This document shows positions 6,175-12,670 of a DNA stretch of 13,650 bases, piece after piece. Source of the stretch: an uncultured Sulfitobacter sp. (GTDB taxonomy: Bacteria > Pseudomonadota > Alphaproteobacteria > Rhodobacterales > Rhodobacteraceae); NCBI GenBank assembly GCA_937923365.1, contig CALAIJ010000185.1, positions 1-13,650 of the forward strand, given 5' to 3'. The translations under genes and the position numbers were made by a program. The number at the start of each line of letters is the position of its first letter. The stretch's first letter is position 1. The notes beneath the pieces are model-generated. The model saw only the letters and a list, made by a program, of their open reading frames with translations. It was not told the origin of the DNA and ran no database searches.

Positions 6175-7744
6175 TCGCAATCGCCTCCATCCCCTGCGCC
6201 TTTGCGCAGTGATGGTGGCATTGCTGATGCCTGCATTTGCGGGTGCAGGGCCTGCGCTTGACCTCAAGGACTTGCGCGCGACGTTGCGCGGTATGACTGC
6301 CGAGGCACCGCAAGCCGGAATGGGCATACCCGATGTGCCCGCCTTGCTGTCCAGATTGGGCATGAAGGACGCGCCTGTCCTGCGCGATACCGCGGCAAAG
6401 CCCGTGACAGGGTTTGGCGGCGCAGGCGGATTGTTTTCTTTGCAGGCCGCACGCGGAACCAAAGATGAAACATCGCCGAAAGCCACCAAAGCGCCTGTAG
6501 ACGTGTCCGTCGCCAACTTCCGCGTCATGCTGGCCGGACTGGCGCAGATTTACTCCGCACAGAACAACCAATTGTTGATCAATGCGCAGGGTGCACGCGG
6601 GGCGCAGGCATTGTCCGTGCGCTCGGGCACCGTGACTTTGGCCGATCTGCAAAGCTTTTCTGCAGCCAACGGCATGGCACCCCGTGCGGACGGGACCTTG
6701 ACGGCGCCTGTGGTGCTATGGCCCGACGCAACGCTGGTGCTGACCCATGGCGAACGGCTGGCGCTGGCCCGTGACACCGGTGCGTTTATCATGTCCATGG
6801 GAAGGCTAGAGATCAAAGGCGCATTGATCGAAAGTGTCGGTGCGGAAAATGCCGCAGAACCGACGTTCACGCCTTTCATCACCGTGGTCGGTGGCGGCTC
6901 GCTTCATATGGAGGGGACGACCCTGCGGGGTATGGGCTTTGGCCGGACGATGAAATTTGCAGGCCTCACGATCGCAGGCAATCCGCTGATCTCCGGGGAT
7001 CAGGAAATCATCCTCAAAGATAACCTGTTTGATGCTCTCAAGACGGTTTCAATCGCCGGGGTGTCCAACGCCAGGATTACGGGCAACACGTTCCAGAATG
7101 CGGGCAGTGCAGGCCTGAACCTGTTGGGCACTCCTGACGCTGAAGTCCGCGAGAACCTGTTTCGCGGGGCGTCGCCTACCAATGCGATCCGCGTTCAGTT
7201 CGGGTCGGACCGCGCAGTTGTCAAAGACAACGTCTTTTTGAAAGGTGGCCGCGTTGCGATCCTGATCGACCGTGGGTCCAACCATGTGTCCGTCAATGGC
7301 AATCTGGTCTGGAAGCGCGACGGGGCTGGTATCAAGTTTCTGGGCACGCAATGTGGCCATGCCCAAGGGAATATCCTGATCGACAACGCGCAAAAGGGCA
7401 TCGAGGTGCGCAAAAGCAACGGCACCGTTGTGCAGGGCAATGTCATTGCCGGCAACCAAAGCGCGGGTGTCTGGGTCTCCGCGCAGGCCGAGGGCGCGCA
7501 GACCTCTGTGCACGGCAACCGCTTTGAGGGCAACGGCGCGGGCCTTTCCTCTGCAACGGGGGCCGAAATCTGGATCGAAGGCAACAACTTCAAACGGCAA
7601 CTACCCAAGTTGCTGGACGGCGATATCGCGTCGCTGACCAATGCACTGGTGCGCGATCTGGCGGGCTCTGGCCCCTTGCTGTTTTCGCGGGGGCAGTCGG
7701 TGGCCCAGACCGCGCTGGCCCCCATGTGCGGAGACGACACATGA
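6167..7744 (+). CDS. algG: AlgG-like periplasmic beta-helix protein lacking the DPHD epimerase motif
   Basis: This 525-residue exported protein compares with 543 for Pseudomonas AlgG, the mannuronan C5-epimerase. A signal peptide spans residues 1 to about 27 (MADRNRLHPLRLCAVMVALL, then MPAFAGA). From about 190 on, the sequence resembles AlgG: D-T-G-A-F-I-M-S-M-G-R-L parallels D-R-G-A-F-L-V-N-A-G-S-L, and F-T-P-F-I-T-V-V-G-G-G parallels F-R-P-F-L-I-S-W-G-G. Parallel beta-helix rungs follow, with repeated G-N-x-F/I/V turns (about 280-490). At the turn where AlgG has catalytic DPHD, this protein has NLLG (318-321), and no DPHD occurs elsewhere. Epimerase activity is therefore doubtful; a scaffold role in polymer passage, also known for AlgG, is more likely. 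The start at 6167 overlaps algA by 8 nt. The frame is open further upstream, but the signal peptide fixes this ATG. There is no clear ribosome binding site, which suggests coupling. Confidence 0.8.
   Translation: MADRNRLHPLRLCAVMVALLMPAFAGAGPALDLKDLRATLRGMTAEAPQAGMGIPDVPALLSRLGMKDAPVLRDTAAKPVTGFGGAGGLFSLQAARGTKDETSPKATKAPVDVSVANFRVMLAGLAQIYSAQNNQLLINAQGARGAQALSVRSGTVTLADLQSFSAANGMAPRADGTLTAPVVLWPDATLVLTHGERLALARDTGAFIMSMGRLEIKGALIESVGAENAAEPTFTPFITVVGGGSLHMEGTTLRGMGFGRTMKFAGLTIAGNPLISGDQEIILKDNLFDALKTVSIAGVSNARITGNTFQNAGSAGLNLLGTPDAEVRENLFRGASPTNAIRVQFGSDRAVVKDNVFLKGGRVAILIDRGSNHVSVNGNLVWKRDGAGIKFLGTQCGHAQGNILIDNAQKGIEVRKSNGTVVQGNVIAGNQSAGVWVSAQAEGAQTSVHGNRFEGNGAGLSSATGAEIWIEGNNFKRQLPKLLDGDIASLTNALVRDLAGSGPLLFSRGQSVAQTALAPMCGDDT
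7730..7733 (+). promoter_or_regulatory. Ribosome binding site choosing the ATG at 7741
   Basis: GGAG lies 7 nt before ATG 7741, which overlaps the algG-like stop as ATGA. The in-frame GTG at 7726 has no such site, so the shorter start is preferred. Confidence 0.55.
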
Positions 7745-8508
7745 GGCTGTCCGCTCTGGCCATCGCCGCCGCAATGATCGCGCCACAAACCGGCACAGCA
7801 CAGCAGGTGAACGGCCCGATTATCCCTATTCTGGTCGCACCGGCAGAAGACACCGCGCAAGTGTCGGTCACGGTGGATCGGGGCCTTCGCTCCAGCAAGC
7901 GGCTGCGGACGCGGGCGTTGCGACAGGCGCGGGCAGACATGCAAGCAGGGCAAACGATCAGCACCGAACATTTGCGGGCGCTGGCAAATGCAGGCGACGG
8001 TTTGGCCGCGCAGCGCTACGTGCGCAGCCTGATGGCCGATCCCGCCACGGCGGACCCGTCTGATGTCGCCTATTTTTCGGCGATTGCTGTGGGAACCGGC
8101 CGCATCTGGACGCTGAAGACAATGATCGCGTCGATGCACCAGCTTGATCCAAAGACCGAGCCGCGCGACCGTATCCGCAAGTATATCCGCGTGCTTTATC
8201 CCCATGCCTGGGCAGGCAATTCGCTGGCGCTTGAGGCCTTGGTGGCTTTCAACGGCGAAGGGCGGCTGTTTGGCCCTTTGTCCGACAAGACACGCGATAA
8301 AATTCTGGCCGAAGCCCGCGAAAGCGGCGACGGGCGTACCGAGCTAAGCCTTGCAATGGGCATTCTCGAGCACGAGCGGACAAAATCCGCGCCAGACCCC
8401 AAAGCCATCGCAGAAGCGCGCGGCTTTCTGGAACTTGCAAAAGCATCAGATCACTTGGCCGTGCGCACCACTGCCGAAAACCTGTTGCGTATGATAGAAG
8501 ACGTTTGA
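7741..8508 (+). CDS. Exported alpha-helical repeat protein, TPR/Sel1-like, unknown function
   Basis: This 255-residue protein has a signal peptide (MRLSALAIAAAMIAPQTGTA, cleavage after about residue 20) and no lipobox. After a proline-rich strand-like stretch (about 23-45) the rest is Ala/Leu-rich helices: L-R-A-L-A-N-A-G-D-G-L-A-A-Q-R-Y (about 75-90), P-H-A-W-A-G-N-S-L-A-L-E-A-L, S-G-D-G-R-T-E-L-S-L-A-M-G-I-L, and A-R-G-F-L-E-L-A-K-A-S-D-H-L-A. These A-x-x-G/D-x-x-x-A-x-x-x-L patterns resemble Sel1/TPR helical hairpins. The family is not recognised. It has no counterpart at this place in the Pseudomonas alginate operon. Lying between the algG-like and algX-like genes, it may be a small periplasmic scaffold partner of the large AlgK-like protein. 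A 73-nt gap follows, the largest in the operon. Confidence 0.7.
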   Translation: MRLSALAIAAAMIAPQTGTAQQVNGPIIPILVAPAEDTAQVSVTVDRGLRSSKRLRTRALRQARADMQAGQTISTEHLRALANAGDGLAAQRYVRSLMADPATADPSDVAYFSAIAVGTGRIWTLKTMIASMHQLDPKTEPRDRIRKYIRVLYPHAWAGNSLALEALVAFNGEGRLFGPLSDKTRDKILAEARESGDGRTELSLAMGILEHERTKSAPDPKAIAEARGFLELAKASDHLAVRTTAENLLRMIEDV

Positions 8509-8524
8509 GGCACAACACGACCAA

Positions 8525-8541
8525 AGCCTGAACAACAGGCT
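8525..8541 (+). other. Intra-operon hairpin in the 73-nt gap before algX-like
   Basis: AGCCTG (8525-8530) and CAGGCT (8536-8541) form a perfect 6-bp stem with loop AACAA. No U-tract follows, so termination is not expected. It could set mRNA stability or processing between the upstream and downstream halves of the operon. Confidence 0.4.
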
Positions 8542-8581
8542 CAAGACAGGAACGACAACCGGACAGCAGCGGGGGCATGCA

Positions 8582-9928
8582 ATGATACCGGGACTTAAGA
8601 GCAGTCTTTTGCAGTGTGCAAAGGCAAACCCATCAATGGGTATCTGGGGGGCGTCCGCGCTTTTGTTGGCGTGTCTGGCGGGTGCGCCCGCGCAGGCGCA
8701 ATCGGCCTATGGGTGCCGCGGTCTTGAGACCGACGCGGCCATGGCAGCGGTCGAAGGCAAAGACGGCGTTTTCTTTCGCCTGTTGCCCGACTTGCAGTCG
8801 CATCGGGCCATGCAGGGGCAAACCATCGACCAGATCGGCGCCCTTTCCAAAGCGTTGGAGACGCGCGGCACCACACTGGTTTTGCTGCCGGTTCCGGGCC
8901 GCGCACAGGTAATGGCCAGTAAGCTGCCCGCAGGCATTGCATTCTCTGGCTATGATCCTGATGCGGCGCATGCGGTGCATGACGACATGTTCAAACGCCT
9001 TGACGCACAAGGTGTGACTGTCGCCGATCCACGGGCCGCGTTGGCGCAAGCGGCCTTGACGGGCGAGGCGCTTTTTCTGGGCACCGATCCACGGCCCACG
9101 GTTGAGGGCAGCCGCATCATGGCGCAGGTTGTGGCCAAGGCTTTGGCCGCGCATCCCGATGCCAAAGACCTGCCGCGCGCGGGTTTCACAACGCAACAGA
9201 CGGGTGACAGCACCGCCTTGGGGTCGGCCATGCACGCCAAATTGCAGGCCGCCTGTCAGGATGCTTTGCCACCGCTTGAGGTCTCGGGCCATGTCACCAC
9301 AGGGGACGACGCCGCACAGGTCAATGCCGCTGGTGTGGTTGCCATAATCGGCACCGGTATGACCGGCACGCCTGCGCTGAACTTTGCGGGTTTCGTGAGC
9401 GAATACAGTGGTCTGCGGGCAGGGGCTTACGGGGTCAATGAGGGCGGCGCCTATGCCGGGATGTCGTCCTATCTTACCTCGCTCGACTTTGCACAGACAC
9501 CTCCGCAGGTGCTGGTCTGGGAAATGCCTGTCTGGTCGCCGTTGGGGATGCAGGGCGATCAGCCCATGGCCGAGCTTTTGGCGGCAGCCACACAGAACTG
9601 CCCCGTATCGCTGGCTCTGACGGGGGGTGCAGACGCGCAAAGCCGCAGTGCGGACCTTAGCGGGATCGCCGTGCAGGACCGGGCTACGCTGGCTTTGGAT
9701 ACCGACGGAGTTGCCGCCCTGAACGTGCGTTTCGATTTTACCAGTGCAGACGGGCAGGTGCGCAGTCGCGCCATCTACCGCAACCCTGACCAGATCCTGA
9801 CGGGGCGGTTCTATCTGCCGCTATCAGGGCTAGAGCAGACGGAATTGCGCAAGGTAGAGGTCGTGCTGGATCAGGGGTTTGGACCCGCGCCCAAGCTTAG
9901 TATTTGCCCGCAGGAGGTCACACCATGA
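8582..9928 (+). CDS. algX: AlgX-like SGNH-fold protein with substituted catalytic residues
   Basis: This 448-residue exported protein (Pseudomonas AlgX is 474) has a hydrophobic signal about 20-39 ending A-Q-A. An SGNH-hydrolase-like domain follows: E-G-K-D-G-V-F-F-R (58-66), L-V-L-L-P-V-P-G-R (99-107), F-L-G-T-D-P-R-P-T-V-E-G (165-176), I-I-G-T-G-M-T-G (255-262), N-F-A-G-F (267-271) and V-L-V-W-E-M-P (310-316). The C-terminal region is beta-rich (about 345-440), fitting AlgX's carbohydrate-binding module. AlgX, which O-acetylates alginate, has D-x-H-W-T-x-x-G and G-T-S at the active site. Here the His is Arg171 and the Ser is Gly259, while Asp169 stays, so acetyl transfer is not expected. 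GGGGG (8571-8575) supports ATG 8582; an alternative ATG at codon 19 would give a shorter signal peptide. AlgJ is a possible relative, but the C-terminal domain favours AlgX. Confidence 0.8.
   Translation: MIPGLKSSLLQCAKANPSMGIWGASALLLACLAGAPAQAQSAYGCRGLETDAAMAAVEGKDGVFFRLLPDLQSHRAMQGQTIDQIGALSKALETRGTTLVLLPVPGRAQVMASKLPAGIAFSGYDPDAAHAVHDDMFKRLDAQGVTVADPRAALAQAALTGEALFLGTDPRPTVEGSRIMAQVVAKALAAHPDAKDLPRAGFTTQQTGDSTALGSAMHAKLQAACQDALPPLEVSGHVTTGDDAAQVNAAGVVAIIGTGMTGTPALNFAGFVSEYSGLRAGAYGVNEGGAYAGMSSYLTSLDFAQTPPQVLVWEMPVWSPLGMQGDQPMAELLAAATQNCPVSLALTGGADAQSRSADLSGIAVQDRATLALDTDGVAALNVRFDFTSADGQVRSRAIYRNPDQILTGRFYLPLSGLEQTELRKVEVVLDQGFGPAPKLSICPQEVTP
9912..9917 (+). promoter_or_regulatory. Strong ribosome binding site of algK-like
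   Basis: A perfect AGGAGG lies 7 nt before ATG 9925, inside the end of algX-like. It fixes the start and overrules the in-frame TTG at 9904. It is the strongest Shine-Dalgarno sequence in the operon. Confidence 0.8.
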
Positions 9929-12669
9929 TCCGCAATACGATCCTGCCAACAGCGCTTTGCGCCGCGTTTAGCCTTGGGGCGTTTTTGCAGCCCGCACAGG
10001 CCCAGACTGTCACGCTGGACTTTTTCCCGCCGCAGATGGAGCCACGTGATGTCTGCGTATCCCCGGTTGTCACCCGCACGGATGAGACCGACGTGCAGGG
10101 CGAGGACGAGGAACTGACGGACCTCGACCGCATCCGCTTTTTACGCCGTGACATCCGCAATTATTCCGCAGAGGACGCCGCAGGCTACTTCGAATTCATC
10201 GACGCTTTGATCACCCGCCGTGGCCAGTTGGACGCGGATTTCACGCCCGTTGACCAGACCTTTGCCAAGATCGATCTGTGGCTTCAGGCAGGGCGCGGCG
10301 ACACGCTTGCACAGGCTGGACTGGTCGATGGCCTGCGCGGCCAAGTGGATCAGATGAGCAACAACCAGCGCGTCCAGCTTGCGCGCTTCTATGCCGACGG
10401 GGTGGGCACCGCCAAAGACCCCGCCTTTGCACAAGAGCTGATCCGCGAGGCGGCTTATGGGGGCAACGCCAAGGCCTTGCTGGAAATCGCACGTCTTGCC
10501 CAGAACGGCACCTTGGTCGAGGGCTGGGATGCCCCTCTGGACCTGACAGTCACGATGGCGTTCGGCGGTATTCTTGGCGCACTCGACAGTGGTGTGTGCC
10601 GCCGCGCGGAGCAGATCGCGCAGGAATATACCAAAGGTGACGTGGTCACAGCCAACCCCGCCTTGTCGCTGGCATGGTTGCGCTTTGCCGCTGATATGGG
10701 CCGCGCCCAATCCGCGTGGCGCGTTGTTGAATACTACCTGAATGCGGATGCCGAGGGCCAGGACCATGTCGCGTTGCGGCGCTATCTGAAACAGGCCGTC
10801 CGCCTTGGGGCCCCGGTTTCCCCCACGCAAGAGGCAGCGCTGGCCGCATCGGGTGCGCTGAGCCAGTCGGAACTGGCGGATATCCTTGGGTTCAACCACC
10901 CCCAGGACGGGCGCCGGACCAAGAACTCTATGGCGGCGATGTTCCAGCTGGTCATCAATATCGATGATATCGAACCAGATGAAGACAGCCTGTTCCTTGA
11001 TTACCTGCAAGAGATCGTGCAGATGCCGCAGGCCCCCGGTCGGGTCTTTGACCGCCTTGCAGGAGAGTTGATGGTCCGCCGCGGGCGTTGGGCCGCTGAG
11101 GCCGATGCCATCCCGCTGCTGGAGGAAGCCATCGCGCGCGGCGATGCACCCGCCAAGCGGCGGCTTGCGCGGATGCTTTTGCGGTACCGCGATGATCCCG
11201 CACAGGTGGCGCGGGCCGAAAGCCTGCTGATGGATGCCGTTGCACAAGGACGCACACCGGAAGCGATGCGCGATCTGGACAGGCTTTACCGCTGTCAGGT
11301 CAACGACGCCCCCCGATTGGCCCAAGCGGACAGATGGCGCGCAAACTATGCCGCGTCCGGTCATCGCCAGATCGGGATCACAGCGGCAGACTTGCTGGCG
11401 CTGGCACCCTCTCGCAAGCCCGAGACAATCGCCAAAATCCAGTCGCTCGCCTTGGAAGGGCGGACACAGATGCTGGCCTCTCATGCGCACCGCGTGCAGG
11501 CCGATCCGCTCAGTTCTGACGCGGAGGTGCGCTATTGGGCGGCGGCCGTGAACCGTTCGGATCAGGCGCTTGAAGCCTTTGCAGAGCTTGAGTTCGCCTT
11601 GGCGCAGACCCCAACCGAACGTGACACAGCCATCGAATTGTTCCGCCGCGTCTATCTCAACAATGGCGTCACCACAGCGCTTGATCTGGCCATCGCGCTG
11701 GTAGAATACGATGCGCGCAATCCGCAGGTCGCCAAAGAGATCGTCACCCTGCTGACCATGGCGGGCAACCGTGGCGAAGGCGGGGCCATCCGGCTGTTGT
11801 CACGCCTGCAATCGGGCACCCGTACCGAGGCAGAGGTCTACGCAGAATTCGCCGACCGGATCGAGGCGCGGGGCGATTTTCTGGCCCTCATGTTTGCCAT
11901 CCCGCACATCGCCGAAGAACAGGTTGATGATTACATCGACCGCGCCGTGTCACAGATGAATTGCGGCACCAAAGACGCGGACGAATTGGGCGACGCCTAT
12001 GCCATTCGTGGACAGGGCGAGCTGAGCTATCACTGGCGCCGCGTCGGCCTGCATTTCGAGGGCGGGCATGTGTTGTCCAAGCTGCGCCTGAGCAACGCGC
12101 AGATGGCGTGGTTCGAAGACGGTCAGGCAGCAGGCCCCGTCGCAGCAGCACAGCGTGCGCTGGCGGCAGGGGACCGGACAGCGCTGACACGGCTTGTGCG
12201 GCTGACGGGCAACCCCGATCTGGAAACCTACGACGCTGAAGCCGCCGCAGGCCATCTCAAGGCAGCGCTTGATGGGGCTGTCGGTACTGAACAGGCCAAT
12301 GTGCTGGCGCTTTTCCGTGCTACTTCGGACGAGGTGCGCGATGCCGTCAGCGGCACCGTGGACATCGGCAAGGTACTGCGCGATCTGGCAGAGGCAGGTG
12401 ATGCCAGCGCAGCTTATGAATACGCGATGCTCTTGCGGGAAGGGGCATCCACGCCTGCGCAGCTCTCCCAGTCCGCCAGTTGGTTGCAGGAAGCAGCCGA
12501 GAGCGGACACACCGAGGGTATGTTCGAATACGGCTATGTTCTGGGCTACGGGCTGGGCCGGACGGCAGATGCAGCCGAAGCGCTTTTGTGGCTGGATCAG
12601 GCCGAGATTGCAGGGCACCCCCGTGCCCGCGATGTTGGCCATCTGGTCCGTCTCAAGGGAGGTCTGTAG
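9925..12669 (+). CDS. algK: Large Sel1/TPR-repeat periplasmic protein, AlgK-like
   Basis: This 914-residue exported protein is almost entirely alpha-helical repeats. The signal peptide is MIRNTILPTALCAAFSLGAF followed by L-Q-P-A-Q-A, giving a signal peptidase I site. There is no lipobox, unlike the lipoprotein AlgK of Pseudomonas. Sel1-type repeats are clear at A-R-F-Y-A-D-G-V-G-T (153-162), in the 165-200 stretch, around W-L-R-F-A-A-D-M-G-R (about 252-261), at 392-455 (repeated E-A-I-A-R-G-D-A-P-A-K-R-R-L-A-R type hairpins) and at the C-terminus (D-A-S-A-A-Y-E-Y-A-M-L from 826; M-F-E-Y-G-Y-V-L-G-Y-G-L-G at 866-878). AlgK scaffolds the periplasmic complex and links it to the outer-membrane porin AlgE. 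This protein is nearly twice AlgK's length (about 475), so it may combine extra scaffold units. An acidic stretch lies near 55-62 (GEDEELTD). It overlaps the algX-like stop as ATGA. The AlgK assignment is by repeat type and context. Confidence 0.75.
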   Translation: MIRNTILPTALCAAFSLGAFLQPAQAQTVTLDFFPPQMEPRDVCVSPVVTRTDETDVQGEDEELTDLDRIRFLRRDIRNYSAEDAAGYFEFIDALITRRGQLDADFTPVDQTFAKIDLWLQAGRGDTLAQAGLVDGLRGQVDQMSNNQRVQLARFYADGVGTAKDPAFAQELIREAAYGGNAKALLEIARLAQNGTLVEGWDAPLDLTVTMAFGGILGALDSGVCRRAEQIAQEYTKGDVVTANPALSLAWLRFAADMGRAQSAWRVVEYYLNADAEGQDHVALRRYLKQAVRLGAPVSPTQEAALAASGALSQSELADILGFNHPQDGRRTKNSMAAMFQLVINIDDIEPDEDSLFLDYLQEIVQMPQAPGRVFDRLAGELMVRRGRWAAEADAIPLLEEAIARGDAPAKRRLARMLLRYRDDPAQVARAESLLMDAVAQGRTPEAMRDLDRLYRCQVNDAPRLAQADRWRANYAASGHRQIGITAADLLALAPSRKPETIAKIQSLALEGRTQMLASHAHRVQADPLSSDAEVRYWAAAVNRSDQALEAFAELEFALAQTPTERDTAIELFRRVYLNNGVTTALDLAIALVEYDARNPQVAKEIVTLLTMAGNRGEGGAIRLLSRLQSGTRTEAEVYAEFADRIEARGDFLALMFAIPHIAEEQVDDYIDRAVSQMNCGTKDADELGDAYAIRGQGELSYHWRRVGLHFEGGHVLSKLRLSNAQMAWFEDGQAAGPVAAAQRALAAGDRTALTRLVRLTGNPDLETYDAEAAAGHLKAALDGAVGTEQANVLALFRATSDEVRDAVSGTVDIGKVLRDLAEAGDASAAYEYAMLLREGASTPAQLSQSASWLQEAAESGHTEGMFEYGYVLGYGLGRTADAAEALLWLDQAEIAGHPRARDVGHLVRLKGGL
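12657..12663 (+). promoter_or_regulatory. Ribosome binding site of algL-like favouring a GTG start
   Basis: GGGAGGT ends 7 nt before GTG 12671 but 13 nt before ATG 12677. Spacing therefore favours the GTG start. Both starts keep the signal peptide. Confidence 0.6.
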
Positions 12670-12670
12670 C

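Noticed and set aside
10141..11490. Minus-strand open frame of 449 codons opposite algK-like
   Set aside because: It is a shadow of the strong plus-strand Sel1 frame, with atypical composition.
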